From assembly GCF_030064125.1 (NCBI RefSeq), contig NZ_CP125957.1, forward strand, positions 5,326,501 through 5,390,500: DNA of 64,000 nt, written 5' to 3'. Positions 50,884-60,985 of the stretch are shown here, one piece after another (positions within the stretch are counted from its first letter, which is position 1; the number at the start of each line of letters is the position of its first letter). Source of the DNA: Pseudomonas sp. G2-4. GTDB taxonomy: Bacteria > Pseudomonadota > Gammaproteobacteria > Pseudomonadales > Pseudomonadaceae. The notes beneath the pieces are model-generated. The model was not told the DNA's origin, ran no database searches, and saw only the letters and a program-made list of their open reading frames with translations. A program made the translations under genes and the position numbers.

Positions 50884-52020
50884 TCAAAGCGACCGCGCAA
50901 TGATCTCCTTCATGATTTCGTTAGTCCCCGCATAAATCCGCTGCACCCGCGCATCCGCCCACGCCCGGGCAATCGGGTATTCCCACATGAAGCCGTAACC
51001 GCCATGCAACTGCACGCATTCATCGAGCACCTTGCATTGCAGGTCGGTGCCCCAATACTTGGCCATGGCCGCGGTCGGCACGTCGAGCTTGCCTTGCAGA
51101 TGCAACTCCAGGCAGCGGTCGACGAACACCCGGCCGATCTGGATCTCGGTGGCCATTTCCGCCAGCTTGAAGCGGGTGTTCTGGAAGTCCGCGATGGATT
51201 TTCCGAATGCCTTGCGCTCGCGGGTGTAGTCCAGGGTCCATTGCAATGCGGCTTCGGCCGAGGCCAGGCCCCCGATGGCGACGGTCAGACGTTCCTGGGG
51301 TAGTTCCTGCATCAGATAGGCGAAGCCCGCCCCGGCCTGCCCAAGCAGGTTTTCCTTTGGCACGCGGACATCCTGGAAGAACAACTCCGACGTGTCCTGG
51401 GCCTTCATTCCGACTTTTTCCAGGCGCTTGCCCTTTTCAAATCCAGGCGTGCCCGCCTCCACCAGAAACAGGCTGGTGCCTTTGGCGCCAGCCTTCGGAT
51501 CGGTCTTGGCGACCACAATCACCAGGTCGGCCAGGAAGCCATTGGTGATGAAGGTCTTCGAGCCGTTGATCACATATTCGTCGCCGTCCAGCACCGCCGT
51601 GGTCTTCACACCTTGCAGGTCGGAACCTGCGCCCGGCTCGGTCATGGCGATGGCCGTGACCATTTCGCCGGACACCAGCTTGGGCAGGTACTTGTGCTTC
51701 AGCGCTTCGCTGCCGTAATGCAGGATGTACGGGGCGACGATGTCGGAATGCAGCGAAAAGCCGATCCCTGTCAGCCCCAGGCGGCCGATCTCCTCGATCA
51801 CCACCGTGCTGTAGAGGAAGTCTGCGTCCAGTCCGCCATAGGCCTCGGGAAGGTGCGAGCACAACATGCCCGCCTCCCCCGCCTTGTTCCAAAGCTGGCG
51901 GTCGACATGACCCTGTTTTTCCCACTGGCTGTGGTACGGCACCGCTTCTTTTTCAAGGAAGGTTCGTACGCTGTCGCGAAACAACTCGTGCTCGGGGGCG
52001 AACAAGGTTCTTGGGATCAT
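50884..52020 (-). CDS. Acyl-CoA dehydrogenase
   Basis: 378 residues. FAD flavoprotein with the N-terminal helical domain (LFAPEHELFRDSVRTFLEKEAVP), the middle beta domain (TAIAMTEPGAGSDLQGVKTTAV, NGSKTFITNG) and the C-terminal helical domain ending YAGTNEIMKEIIARSL. Both family signature regions are intact. Acyl chain specificity cannot be read. Divergent from the GlxA-type regulator at 52158, which may control it. Confidence 0.93.
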   Translation of the reverse strand: MIPRTLFAPEHELFRDSVRTFLEKEAVPYHSQWEKQGHVDRQLWNKAGEAGMLCSHLPEAYGGLDADFLYSTVVIEEIGRLGLTGIGFSLHSDIVAPYILHYGSEALKHKYLPKLVSGEMVTAIAMTEPGAGSDLQGVKTTAVLDGDEYVINGSKTFITNGFLADLVIVVAKTDPKAGAKGTSLFLVEAGTPGFEKGKRLEKVGMKAQDTSELFFQDVRVPKENLLGQAGAGFAYLMQELPQERLTVAIGGLASAEAALQWTLDYTRERKAFGKSIADFQNTRFKLAEMATEIQIGRVFVDRCLELHLQGKLDVPTAAMAKYWGTDLQCKVLDECVQLHGGYGFMWEYPIARAWADARVQRIYAGTNEIMKEIIARSL

Positions 52021-52157
52021 GGCGCACCTTTGGTTATTGTTGGATGGAGTTATCCAACAGAGCCTAAGCGCGGGACGGACGACAGGACACTGGACACATC
52101 CGACAAAAAATAAGACGATCCAGCCGTTTGGTGACCACTTTCCCCTATAAAAATAAG

Positions 52158-53159
52158 ATGAATATGTCTATGCATGTCTCCACGCCTTTGCGGCGCGTCA
52201 GCATCCTGGCGACTGACCGGGTTTTCGCTTCCACCCTCATGCAAGCCAAGGATTTTTTCCACCTGGCCAGCCTGCGCTATGGCAAACAACTGGGCCACGG
52301 CCTGACACCGGCGTTCGAAACCCGGCTGGTCAGTCCGGATGGCAGACCGGTAAACAGCTTCAGCGACGTGATCATGCCGGTGGATGGCGGCCTGGAAAAT
52401 ACCGATGTGATCATCCTGCCCGCGTTCTGGGATGACTTCGCCCACCTGTGCCAACGTTATCCCCAGGTCCTGCCCTGGCTGCGGGAACAGCATGCCCGTG
52501 GAGCCGTGCTCTGCGGTGAAGCCACCGGGGTCTTCTGGCTGGCCGAAGCCGGGCTGCTCGATGGCAAGGAAGCCACCACTTACTGGCGTTTCTTCAATGC
52601 CTTCAAGGAGCGCTTTCCCCAAGTGCACCTGAATCAGGACAAGCACCTGACCGACGCCGACAATCTGTTCTGCGCCGGCGGCACGACCTCGGCCTGCGAC
52701 CTTTACATTTACCTCATCGAACGTTTCTGCGGCGCCAACATCGCCCAGGCCGTGGCGAGGGACATCCTGTACGAAGTGCAACGCAATTATTCGCCAGGAA
52801 GAATCGGCTTCGGCGGGCAGAAACTGCATCAGGACGTGATCATCCTGCAGATCCAGCAATGGCTCGAAGAACACTTCGCCGACAAGTTCCGCTTCGAGGA
52901 CGTCGCCCGGGAACACGGCATGAGCATCCGCAATTTCATGCGCCGCTTCCAGACCGCCACGGGTGATAAACCGCTGCATTACCTGCAACGGCTGCGGATA
53001 GAAACCGCCAAGGGCCTGCTGTCCGGCAGCCGCAAGAGCATCAAGACCATCAGCTATGAAGTCGGCTACGACGATGCGAGCTTCTTCGCCCGGCTGTTCC
53101 GGCAACATACCGACCTGTCGCCGAACCAGTATCGGCAGCAGTTTCAGCAGGCGGCGTAG
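52158..53159 (+). CDS. GlxA-family AraC-type transcriptional regulator
   Basis: About 333 residues. N-terminal DJ-1/PfpI-like domain (VIMPVDGGLENTDVIILPAFWDD, with the elbow cysteine in GAVLCGEATGVFWLAEAG) and a C-terminal AraC DNA-binding domain with two HTH units (FRFEDVAREHGMSIRNFMRRFQ; IKTISYEVGYDDASFFARLFRQ). Start is unsure: ATGs at 52158, 52164 and 52170, or GTG at 52128; none has a strong ribosome site. Such regulators often sense amines or amino-acid derivatives. Confidence 0.9.
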   Translation: MNMSMHVSTPLRRVSILATDRVFASTLMQAKDFFHLASLRYGKQLGHGLTPAFETRLVSPDGRPVNSFSDVIMPVDGGLENTDVIILPAFWDDFAHLCQRYPQVLPWLREQHARGAVLCGEATGVFWLAEAGLLDGKEATTYWRFFNAFKERFPQVHLNQDKHLTDADNLFCAGGTTSACDLYIYLIERFCGANIAQAVARDILYEVQRNYSPGRIGFGGQKLHQDVIILQIQQWLEEHFADKFRFEDVAREHGMSIRNFMRRFQTATGDKPLHYLQRLRIETAKGLLSGSRKSIKTISYEVGYDDASFFARLFRQHTDLSPNQYRQQFQQAA

Positions 53160-53184
53160 GCCGAGGGCTTGGCAACGATCCACT

Positions 53185-53272
53185 GTGGGAGCGAGCTTGC
53201 TCGCGATGGCGGTGGTTCAGCAGAACTGATGTTGACTGACAAGACGCCATCGCGAGCAAGCTCGCTCCCACA
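53185..53272. repeat. REPIN (type I) after the GlxA-type regulator
   Basis: GTGGGAGCGAGCTTGCTCGC and its inverted copy at the convergent junction with zapE. Confidence 0.93.
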
Positions 53273-53352
53273 GGGTTATAAGTGAACTGCTGATCTCGAG
53301 CGCACAAAAAATGCCTGCAATCGCTGGCCTTTTTTTTGTTTTCCGAATCGCC

Positions 53353-54447
53353 CTACGGCTTATGCGCCCGCGCCAGGAATTCGTGGGATTGCATTTCCAG
53401 CAGGCGACTCAGGGTCCGCTGGAATTCGAAGGTCAGGCGACCACCGGTGTAGAGGTCCTTGAGTTCGACTTCGGCCGAGATGATCAGCTTCACGTTACGG
53501 TCGTAGAACTCGTCGACCATGTTGATAAAGCGGCGGGCGATGTCGTCGGTGGTGACGCTCATCTGTTCGACGCCACTGAGTAGCACGGCGTGGAAAATCT
53601 TGCCCAGCTCGATGTAGTCATTCTGGCTGCGAGGGCCGTCGCACAATTCGCGGAAGTCGAACCAGGCCACGTCGTCGCAGGTGCGAATGGCGCGAATCTC
53701 GCGGTTCTCGATGATCAGCACATCGTTCTCGACCGCTTGGGTGCATTCCGGCGTCAAGGCGCGGAAGCTCTTGCGCAGGCTCTCTTCGGCGGCGGCATCC
53801 AGGGGAAAGTGGAACAGCTCCGCTTGCTCAAGGTGACGCAAGCGATAATCCACGCCGCTGTCGACGTTGACGATCTCGGTGTGCTCCTTGATCAACGCGA
53901 TGGCCGGCAGGAAGCGCGCCCGCTGCAGGCCATCCTTGTAGAGACCGTCCGGCACGATGTTCGAGGTGGCGACCAGGGTCACACCGTTCTTGAACAACTC
54001 TTCCATCAAGGTGCCGAGGATCATGGCGTCGGTGATGTCGGAAACGAAAAACTCATCGAAGCAGATCACCCGGGTCTCGTCGGAGAAACGCTTGGCGATG
54101 AGGGTCAGCGGGTTTTTCTCGCCACCCAGGGTCTTCATTTCCTCGTGCACGCGCTTCATGAAGCGGTGGAAGTGCGTCCGCGTTTTTTCCTTGAACGGCA
54201 GCGCTTCGAAGAAAGTGTCCACCAGATAGGTCTTGCCACGGCCCACGCCGCCCCAGAAATACAGGCCCTTGACGGGTACCTGGTCTTTCTTGCCGAACAG
54301 TTTGCCCAAAAACCCTGGCTTGTTATTCGACGCGGCGACCAAGTCGTCGTACAGGCGTTGCAAATGCCGCACCGCCGTTTCCTGGGCTGCGTCGTGGAAG
54401 AACTCCGGGCGTTTCAGATCAGCTTGATATCGTTCTAGGGGCGTCAT
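53353..54447 (-). CDS. zapE: Cell division ATPase ZapE (AFG1 family)
   Basis: 364 residues. Walker A FWGGVGRGKTYLVD near residue 70, Walker B VICFDEFFVSD near 140, sensor block LVATSNIVPDGLY. ZapE destabilises FtsZ polymers in late division or under low oxygen. The ATG at 54447 (MTPLERYQADLKRP) matches the usual family start; an in-frame TTG at 54459 is an alternative. Separated from trpS by a terminator. Confidence 0.95.
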   Translation of the reverse strand: MTPLERYQADLKRPEFFHDAAQETAVRHLQRLYDDLVAASNNKPGFLGKLFGKKDQVPVKGLYFWGGVGRGKTYLVDTFFEALPFKEKTRTHFHRFMKRVHEEMKTLGGEKNPLTLIAKRFSDETRVICFDEFFVSDITDAMILGTLMEELFKNGVTLVATSNIVPDGLYKDGLQRARFLPAIALIKEHTEIVNVDSGVDYRLRHLEQAELFHFPLDAAAEESLRKSFRALTPECTQAVENDVLIIENREIRAIRTCDDVAWFDFRELCDGPRSQNDYIELGKIFHAVLLSGVEQMSVTTDDIARRFINMVDEFYDRNVKLIISAEVELKDLYTGGRLTFEFQRTLSRLLEMQSHEFLARAHKP

Positions 54448-54465
54448 ATTCGTTAGCAAGGCAAC

Positions 54466-54495
54466 AAAAACGGGCCGTCACTGTAGCGACGGCCC
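54466..54495 (-). terminator. Terminator after trpS
   Basis: GGGCCGTC-GCTACAGT-GACGGCCC on the minus strand, followed by GTTTTTG, between trpS and zapE. Confidence 0.88.
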
Positions 54496-54549
54496 AGAGG
54501 AATGGCAATCGGCCCTTATCCGAGCCGATGGTCGGGGTTACACGCTGGG

Positions 54550-55905
54550 TCAGTCCTGGGCAGGTGTCAGGGCACTGCGCAATGCATCGATGGCGGCATC
54601 CCGGGCGGCGCTGTTCGCGAAGGCCGGGCTGTCCGCCACGCATTCGCCCTCGAGCCAAACGCTGAAACTGAGGTCGTCGTTGCGCACGTCCAATGGCTGG
54701 CCGGCTTGCAATTGCTTGGTAACCTGGCCGGCAGCCTTGCCATCGGCAAAGTGGCGAGACAGCAACAGTTGCTCGCCGTCAGCGGCCAGCAGACGGAAGC
54801 GGAAACTGCCGTCGTCCTCGCGAAAGCTCACAAAGCGTGCGGCCTTGGCGGCTTTTTTCTTGGTGCTGGTCGCCACTTGGACTTGGCTGACAAACGAACG
54901 CAAGCCAACGGCTTCGCGCAGTTCGTTGAGGAACGGCGTCGCGACGGCCCGGGCTTTCTTCGCACCCAGTTGCAGGATGTCTTCAAGGTCCGACGGACGT
55001 TCGATGAACTGGTGATAACGCTCGCGCGCTTCACCCAGCTCGCTGTCGAGCAACTGGAACAGGCGGTTCTTGGCTTCGCCCCAACCCAGGCCTTGCAGCA
55101 GTTCGCTGCGGAACTCAGTGGACTGGGCCGGGGTGGCGAAGGCCTGGAACAAGGTGAAGAGGTGCGAGTTGTCCGGGTCCTTGGCTTCGCCCGGGGCGCG
55201 GGAGTCGGTGACGATCCGCGAGATCGCGTCCTTCATGTCCTTGGCACCGCTGAACAACGGGATGGTGTTGTCGTAGCTCTTGGACATCTTGCGACCATCG
55301 AGGCCCGGCAGCGTGGCGACGCTTTCTTCAATCAGCGCCTCGGGCATGACAAAGAATTCCTTGCCCTGGCCGAACAGGTGATTGAAGCGCTGGCCGATGT
55401 CGCGGGCCATTTCCACGTGCTGGATCTGGTCACGACCGACCGGCACCTTGTGGGCGTTGAACATCAGGATGTCCGCGGCCATCAGGATCGGATAGCTGTA
55501 CAGGCCCATGGTGATACCTGCGTCCGGGTCTTCACCGGTCTCGACGTTCTTGTCCACCGAGGCCTTGTAGGCATGAGCGCGGTTGAGCAGGCCCTTGGCG
55601 GCGACGCAGGTCAGCAGCCAGGTCAGCTCGGGGATCTCGGGAATGTCGGACTGGCGATAGAACGTCACGCGGTCCACATCCAGGCCACCGGCCAGCCAGG
55701 TCGCGGCGATTTCCAGGCGCGAGCGCTGGATGCGCAACGGCTCATCACACTTGATCAGGGCGTGGTAGTCGGCCAGGAAGTAGAACGAATCAGCGTTGCT
55801 GTCGCGGCTGGCGAGGATCGCCGGACGGATGGCGCCGGCATAGTTGCCCAGGTGCGGGGTGCCGGTGGTGGTGATGCCGGTCAGGATACGGGTACGAGTC
55901 GTCAT
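54550..55905 (-). CDS. trpS: Tryptophanyl-tRNA synthetase, long form
   Basis: 451 residues, about 100 more than the E. coli enzyme. Class I signatures: [13 protein letters not shown] (HIGH equivalent) near residue 15 and [13 protein letters not shown] near 205. The extra C-terminal region after about residue 345 ([40 protein letters not shown]) is a separate small domain common in pseudomonads; its role is unknown to me. Confidence 0.97.
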   Translation of the reverse strand: MTTRTRILTGITTTGTPHLGNYAGAIRPAILASRDSNADSFYFLADYHALIKCDEPLRIQRSRLEIAATWLAGGLDVDRVTFYRQSDIPEIPELTWLLTCVAAKGLLNRAHAYKASVDKNVETGEDPDAGITMGLYSYPILMAADILMFNAHKVPVGRDQIQHVEMARDIGQRFNHLFGQGKEFFVMPEALIEESVATLPGLDGRKMSKSYDNTIPLFSGAKDMKDAISRIVTDSRAPGEAKDPDNSHLFTLFQAFATPAQSTEFRSELLQGLGWGEAKNRLFQLLDSELGEARERYHQFIERPSDLEDILQLGAKKARAVATPFLNELREAVGLRSFVSQVQVATSTKKKAAKAARFVSFREDDGSFRFRLLAADGEQLLLSRHFADGKAAGQVTKQLQAGQPLDVRNDDLSFSVWLEGECVADSPAFANSAARDAAIDALRSALTPAQD

Positions 55906-55929
55906 GGGTTATCGCTTGTCAGACTGCTG

Positions 55930-56559
55930 TCAATTCGAGAGGCGCGGCAGGAGCAGATCCTTGAGATCGGTCAGCTTGCCATGGAAAAAGTGTCCGCATT
56001 CTGCCACTTTCAGCAGCTCATGGGGGCGCTTGAGCGTGTCGGACCATTGGTAAACGAGTTGGGGGTCGACGACTTCATCGGTTTCCGGCTGGATCACGGT
56101 CAACTCGCCGCCCATCGGCAAGGGCGATTGCTCGTCCAGGCGCATCACCGCCGGGGCGACCATGAACAGGTGCTTGAGCGCCTGGCCCTGGGCTTCCAGC
56201 CGTCCACCAAGGCTGGCGGCGACGAATCCGCCGAACGAGAAACCGAACAGGGTAAGCGGCAGTTGCGGGTGTTTTTCACGCAACCAATCGGCCGCAGCCT
56301 GGGCGTCGTCCACTTCGCCGGTGCCCATGTCATGATTGCCGGCACTGGCACCGACGCCTCGATAATTGAAACGTAACGTAACCAGGCCAGCATCCCGGGC
56401 AGTACGTTGCAGGGTCGAGACCACTTTGTTGAGCATGGTCCCGCCCTGCACCGGGTTCGGGTGGCAGATCAGCGCCAGGCCACGGGGCGCGTCGCTGTCC
56501 AGGTACAAGGCTTCCAGTTGGCCCACAGGGCCATCGATGAATACAGGGGTTTCGCGCAT
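55930..56559 (-). CDS. Alpha/beta hydrolase
   Basis: 209 residues, dienelactone-hydrolase-like fold. Oxyanion region ICHPNPVQGGTMLNKVV, nucleophile elbow GFSFGGFVA (Ser), acid near ETDEVVDP, and late His in ECGHFFHG. Natural substrate unknown. Start ATG at 56559 (MRETPVFIDGPVG); the TTG two codons upstream is less likely. It lies 24 bases upstream of trpS on the same strand, so the two are likely cotranscribed. Confidence 0.88.
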   Translation of the reverse strand: MRETPVFIDGPVGQLEALYLDSDAPRGLALICHPNPVQGGTMLNKVVSTLQRTARDAGLVTLRFNYRGVGASAGNHDMGTGEVDDAQAAADWLREKHPQLPLTLFGFSFGGFVAASLGGRLEAQGQALKHLFMVAPAVMRLDEQSPLPMGGELTVIQPETDEVVDPQLVYQWSDTLKRPHELLKVAECGHFFHGKLTDLKDLLLPRLSN

Positions 56560-56707
56560 AAGCAAGGGAAAGAACTCCGTGACCCCGAATGGGGTCGACT
56601 CGTCTAGCTAAAAGTCTGTGCTTGGCATGATTGCGATGTTCTTCGCGGTATACAGCGCAGGTCCGAGCCGTTAACGTAAAGCAAAGCCGTTTATAGAGGA
56701 AGGACTC

Positions 56708-57142
56708 GTGGAACACTCGCTCTTAGTTTGGCTGTTGCCGACTCTTGCCCTGGTTGCCGGTGTCGCCATTGGATTCCTGCTTGCCCGACTGCTGCCCAAT
56801 GCGGTGCCTAACAGCACGCAACGTCAGCTGGACGACATTCAGGAACGTTTCGACAGTTATCAGAATGAAGTGGTCACCCACTTCAACAGCACCGCTTCTC
56901 TGGTGAAGAAACTCACCCAGAGCTACCAGGACGTCCAGGATCATTTGTCCGAGGGCGCCAATCGCCTGGCCCTGGACGAGCAGACTCGCCAACGTCTGCT
57001 GGCCGCCCTGCACGCCGACGCGGCACAGGCGCCACGGGAACGCCTGACCCCGCCAAAGGATCAGGAACCGCCCCGGGACTACGCCCCCAAGACCCCCAAT
57101 TCACCCGGCATGCTCGATGAGCATTACGGTTTGAAGAAGTAA
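56708..57142 (+). CDS. zapG: YhcB/ZapG envelope protein (DUF1043)
   Basis: 144 residues. GTG start at 56708. One N-terminal membrane helix (VWLLPTLALVAGVAIGFLLARLLP), then a coiled coil (QRQLDDIQERFDSYQNEVVTHFNSTASLVKKLTQSYQDVQDHL) and a Pro-rich tail. ZapG links cell-wall synthesis and division. Divergent from the hydrolase-trpS pair. Confidence 0.92.
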   Translation: MEHSLLVWLLPTLALVAGVAIGFLLARLLPNAVPNSTQRQLDDIQERFDSYQNEVVTHFNSTASLVKKLTQSYQDVQDHLSEGANRLALDEQTRQRLLAALHADAAQAPRERLTPPKDQEPPRDYAPKTPNSPGMLDEHYGLKK

Positions 57143-57156
57143 TTTCCAAACGACAC

Positions 57157-57195
57157 AAAAAGCCCGTCCGATCCCATGATCGGACGGGCTTTTTA
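57157..57195. terminator. Bidirectional terminator between zapG and ogt
   Basis: AGCCCGTCCGATC-CCAT-GATCGGACGGGCT is a perfect 13-bp stem with A run on the left and T run on the right, so it can stop both converging genes. Confidence 0.95.
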
Positions 57196-57218
57196 TTGTC
57201 TCCGACTCACCGGTAGGC

Positions 57219-57719
57219 TCAGAACGCCAGTTGCAGGGTCTGCTGGCCTTCAAGGCTGAGCAGGAACTGTTTGGCCGCCAGGCCTCCAGCAAAACCGGTG
57301 AGGCTGCCGGAGGTGCCGATGACGCGGTGACAGGGGGCAATGATCGAGATGGGGTTGCGGCCGTTGGCCGCACCCACTGCACGCACCGCAGTCGGTTGGC
57401 CGATCTGAAGGGCGATATCGCGGTAGCTGCGGGTTTCGCCGAAGGGAATGGTCAACAGGGCATGCCAGACCCGGATCTGGAAGTCAGTACCGACGAAATC
57501 CAATTGCAGATCAAAGCGCCTGCGCTGTCCAGCGAAGTACTCCATGAGTTGACGTTCGGTCTCCCGAAGGGTCGGGTGATGGTTATCCTCCTCCAAGGGC
57601 CCCAGGCGCACCCGGTTGAGCCGCTCGTTTTCCCACAGGATGGCCGCCAGTCTTGCCTCCCGGGCGACGAGGATCAGTTGGCCCACGGGGGATTGGATGG
57701 TTTTGTATCGGGGGAGCAT
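57219..57719 (-). CDS. ogt: Methylated-DNA--protein-cysteine methyltransferase
   Basis: 166 residues. Active-site motif PCHRVIG with the acceptor Cys, preceded by the DNA-binding HTH ([26 protein letters not shown]). Repairs O6-alkylguanine. ATG at 57719 has AAGGAA eight bases upstream; the GTG at 57734 would place that site inside the gene. Stand-alone Ogt type, without an Ada domain. Confidence 0.95.
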   Translation of the reverse strand: MLPRYKTIQSPVGQLILVAREARLAAILWENERLNRVRLGPLEEDNHHPTLRETERQLMEYFAGQRRRFDLQLDFVGTDFQIRVWHALLTIPFGETRSYRDIALQIGQPTAVRAVGAANGRNPISIIAPCHRVIGTSGSLTGFAGGLAAKQFLLSLEGQQTLQLAF

Positions 57720-57752
57720 TGAGCATTCCTTCACTGGCTCTGACTGGCTTTT

Positions 57753-57881
57753 GTGGCGAGGGAGCTTGCTCCCGCTGGGGTGCGAAGCGCCCCTGAAACC
57801 TTTCGGTGTATCAGGTAAAAATCATGTCTGAAGCTCTTGGGGTTGCTGCGCAACCCAGCGGGAGCAAGCTCCCTCGCCACA
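57753..57881. repeat. REPIN (type II) upstream of ogt
   Basis: GTGGCGAGGGAGCTTGCTCC and its inverted copy between ogt and the LuxR-type regulator. Confidence 0.93.
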
Positions 57882-57908
57882 GGTTGCTCGGCGGATCAAA
57901 AACCTCAC

Positions 57909-60647
57909 TCAGCCCAACAACCCCAACACCTTCGCCCGCGCCACCGCCTGGGTGCGGCGCTCCACGCCGAGTTTGCTGTTGATGTGGCTGGCGTGAGTCT
58001 TGACGGTGTGCAGCGAGATGAACAACTGGTCGCTGATTTCCTGGTTCGAACAGCCTAGGGCAATCAACTGCAGCACCGCTCGCTCGCGGCTGCTGAGTGT
58101 TTCGACAGGTGCCAATGGGTCGGCCGGTTGAATCGCCGCTGACGGCAGGCGCTCAAGCAGACTTTCGCGCAGGGTGCTGGACGGTGCATGCAGCAATTGC
58201 TCGCGCAGCCATTCACGATGTTCTTCGCCCAGCAACCATTCGAAGGGCTGCAACACACCGCCGGTGGCGGCCTCGAATGCCTGGGCCAGTGTCCGGCGGG
58301 CTTCGGGTTCGCGCCCGAGGCTCAGCAGCAAGGCGACTTTCTGGTTGAGCGCCATCACGTAGAGCAACTGCCGGTTGGTCTGCTGGCTGTGTTCAAGCAA
58401 GGCATTGAGACGCCCTTCAGCCAACATCGGTTGGCCTCGGATTGACTCCAGCAGCGCTTGCTGCAGTTCGACATGCAGCGGCAGGTGCGGGTGGAATTCC
58501 GGCGGCGCGGCGGCCTGTTCGCCGGTGTAGGTCTGTCCCAAGCGCAACAACCAGGCTTCGGCCAGGTCAGTGCGGCCTTGGGTCAGCCAAAGTTCGCATT
58601 TGACCAGGGTGATCATCGCCAGGTAGTAGATCGGCGGAACGTCCCAGATGTGCATCAGGCGCTCGGCTTCGGCCAGTTCGGCAAAGGCCCGGGCGAATTC
58701 GCCGTTGTAGCCTTCGATCCGGGCGATCACGCAATGGCCGATCAACACGCTGATGTCGCGGCAGGCCCGAGCCTCGATGAGGCCGGCCTGCAACCGCGCC
58801 AACCCGGCCTGGGGTTGCATGCGCAAGGTCAGCAGGAAGCCCTCGTACAGGATCAACCGCGCCCGCACCGCATAAAGCCGTTGGGGCGACAGTTTGTGCA
58901 ACCGCTGCAATCCCTGGTGGACTTCATCCAGCGCCCGCAGGATTTCTCCCCGCGCCTGCAATACCCGGGCGCGATCATAATGGGCCAGAGCCTCGAACAG
59001 CGGATTACCCACCCGCTGGGCCAGCTCCAGGGAATCACGGTTCAAGCTGCGAGCGCGCCACAAATCGCCGTCGGCTATCGCCAGGTTCGACAGCGTGGAC
59101 AGGCACATCAAGCGCTGGCCGTAGCGTTTGTGCGGCAAGCTCTCCAGGGCTTCGGTGCAGTAACGCACGGTGGCTTCACGATCGCCGCGACCACGGGCGA
59201 CAATTCCACTGAGGGCCAGCCATTGGGCAAGCATGGATTTTTGTGCCGTTGCCGAAGGTGCCGGCAGGAAACGACTCAAGTGGGCGGCCAGTTCTTCAGC
59301 GGCATCCAGTTGACAAGCCAGCCCCAGCGCCCAGCTGTAAAGCACGATCAACCGCGGGGTGCTGATGAGCAGGCTGTCGGGCAGGTCCATTTTCCAGCGC
59401 AGCAGCATGCCGACGTTCTGCTCGGCCAGCAGTTGCTCCTCCGAGAGGTTCTGCACCAGGTTCGCTGCCACGTCCAGGTGCCCGGCCCGCAGGGCCTGTT
59501 CCACCGCTTCGTCGATCAAGCCCTGGGCGTTGAACCAGCGACAGGCCCGCAGGTGCAGGGTCGCGGCCGGCACCATGGCCGGCGCACTGGGCCGGCTGCG
59601 CAGCAGATCGGAAAACAGGTGGTGGTAACGGTACCAGTGGCCGTGTTCGTCCAGCGGCACCAGGAACACTTGGTGAGCCGCCAGAAACCCCAGGATCTCG
59701 GCGCTGTCATGGGCTTCGCGCACGGCATCACAGAGTTCGCTGCAAAAGCGTTCCTGAGAAGCGGTATCGTAAAGAAACGCCTGCACCTCGGCGGGCAGGC
59801 AATCGATGACTTCTTCGAGCAGGTAATCGCGAATCAGCCCTTCCCCGCCGTGCAGGGCCTGGGGCAGCAATCCTTCGGTACCGGCTTCGGAGGCGGCCAG
59901 CAGCCAGAAGCGCAACCCGGCCACCCAGCCTTCGCTGCGCTGGATCAGGTTTTCCAGGGCCTCCCCACGCAGCGAGCTGCTGTGATGCTGGAGCAGGGTC
60001 AGGGCCTCGTCGTGGGTCAGGCGCAAGTCTTGCTCGTTCAGCTCGAGCAATTGCCGCGACAGGCGCAGGCGCGCCAGATGCCAATCCGGACGCTGGCGGC
60101 TGGTGACCAACACCAACAAACCGTCGGGCAGGTGATTGAGGAAAAATTGCAGGCAGCGATCCAGCACCGGACTTTGGGCCAGGTGGTAATCGTCGAGCAC
60201 CAACAGCAAGGGCTTGTGGGGGGATAGATGCATGGACAGTTCGTCCAGCAGACCGTCGAGCCATTCTTCGAAAGCAAAGGGTTGGTGGCGCTGACGCATT
60301 TTCAGCAACCCCAGCGCCCGGCCTCCCAACTGCGGAAAAAAGGCCTGGAGCCCGTCGAGCAGCCGCTCCAGAAAACGTCCCGGATCGTTGTCCCTGGCAC
60401 TGAGTCCCAACCAGAGGCTTTGCCAGTGGGCCGGCAGACCCTGGCAGAACTCCACCGCCAGGGAGCTTTTGCCGAACCCTGCCGGCGCACTCACCAACAG
60501 CAACCGGCCGCCGAGCCCCGCGCTCAAACGCTCGCACAACCGCGGTCGCACCACGTGACCATCGGGCAAGGGCGGGCGGTAAAAGCGCCCGTCCTGGACC
60601 GCGATGGCTGCGCGGGCAGAATCCGGAAGTGAAGACAGATCAGTCAT
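57909..60647 (-). CDS. MalT-like (LAL) LuxR-family transcriptional regulator
   Basis: 912 residues. STAND-type ATPase at the N-terminus with Walker A SAPAGFGKSSLAVEF near residues 53-67 and Walker B LLLVLDDYHLA near 148; a long TPR-like helical middle (about 400-820) that usually binds the inducer; and a C-terminal LuxR HTH (LSSRERAVLQLIALGCSNQEISDQL, TVKTHASHINSKLGV). ATP and ligand binding are expected to trigger assembly on DNA. Next to DUF1329/DUF1302 genes on the same strand, which are reasonable targets. Ligand unknown. Confidence 0.93.
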   Translation of the reverse strand: MTDLSSLPDSARAAIAVQDGRFYRPPLPDGHVVRPRLCERLSAGLGGRLLLVSAPAGFGKSSLAVEFCQGLPAHWQSLWLGLSARDNDPGRFLERLLDGLQAFFPQLGGRALGLLKMRQRHQPFAFEEWLDGLLDELSMHLSPHKPLLLVLDDYHLAQSPVLDRCLQFFLNHLPDGLLVLVTSRQRPDWHLARLRLSRQLLELNEQDLRLTHDEALTLLQHHSSSLRGEALENLIQRSEGWVAGLRFWLLAASEAGTEGLLPQALHGGEGLIRDYLLEEVIDCLPAEVQAFLYDTASQERFCSELCDAVREAHDSAEILGFLAAHQVFLVPLDEHGHWYRYHHLFSDLLRSRPSAPAMVPAATLHLRACRWFNAQGLIDEAVEQALRAGHLDVAANLVQNLSEEQLLAEQNVGMLLRWKMDLPDSLLISTPRLIVLYSWALGLACQLDAAEELAAHLSRFLPAPSATAQKSMLAQWLALSGIVARGRGDREATVRYCTEALESLPHKRYGQRLMCLSTLSNLAIADGDLWRARSLNRDSLELAQRVGNPLFEALAHYDRARVLQARGEILRALDEVHQGLQRLHKLSPQRLYAVRARLILYEGFLLTLRMQPQAGLARLQAGLIEARACRDISVLIGHCVIARIEGYNGEFARAFAELAEAERLMHIWDVPPIYYLAMITLVKCELWLTQGRTDLAEAWLLRLGQTYTGEQAAAPPEFHPHLPLHVELQQALLESIRGQPMLAEGRLNALLEHSQQTNRQLLYVMALNQKVALLLSLGREPEARRTLAQAFEAATGGVLQPFEWLLGEEHREWLREQLLHAPSSTLRESLLERLPSAAIQPADPLAPVETLSSRERAVLQLIALGCSNQEISDQLFISLHTVKTHASHINSKLGVERRTQAVARAKVLGLLG

Positions 60648-60772
60648 GGCCGGCTCTTGTTGAAGTGCGGTGGCGGCGTTGCAGATGTCCGCAGACTAGC
60701 TGTAAACGAGGAGGTATTGAAGGGAGTGCTACAAATGGCTACAAAAAGGCTACACGTTGATTGCCGCTTTTT

Positions 60773-60901
60773 GTGGCGAGGGAGCTTGCTCCCGCTGGGT
60801 TGCGCAGCAGCCCTAACACAGCGACAGCATTGTGCCTGACACACTGGGAACTCTGATTTGGGGTTGCTTCGCAACCCAGCGGGAGCAAGCTCCCTCTCCA
60901 C
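60773..60901. repeat. REPIN (type II) between the LAL regulator and DUF1329
   Basis: GTGGCGAGGGAGCTTGCTCC and an inverted copy with one change (CTCTCC instead of CTCGCC). Confidence 0.92.
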
Positions 60902-60924
60902 GGGTTTTGTGTTTAGCGCATCCC

Positions 60925-60956
60925 AAAAAAACGCCCCGAACCAGGTCGGGGCGTTT
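60925..60956 (-). terminator. Terminator after the DUF1329 gene
   Basis: Minus strand ACGCCCCGA-CCTGGT-TCGGGGCGT followed by a T run, 30 bases after the stop. It separates this operon from the LAL regulator. Confidence 0.9.
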
Positions 60957-60985
60957 CTTCGAGGATGCGGCCTCGGTAAAGCGAT

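Noticed and set aside
53309..53340. Terminator-like GCCTGCAATCGCTGGCC followed by T8 after the GlxA-type regulator
   Set aside because: The possible stem is too weak to call, although the T run makes it suggestive.
54502..56376. 624-codon open frame antisense to trpS
   Set aside because: Shadow of trpS and the hydrolase gene; no domain, composition typical of antisense frames.
58458..60227. 589-codon open frame antisense to the LAL regulator
   Set aside because: Gln/Gly/His-rich shadow; the opposite strand has Walker motifs and a LuxR HTH.
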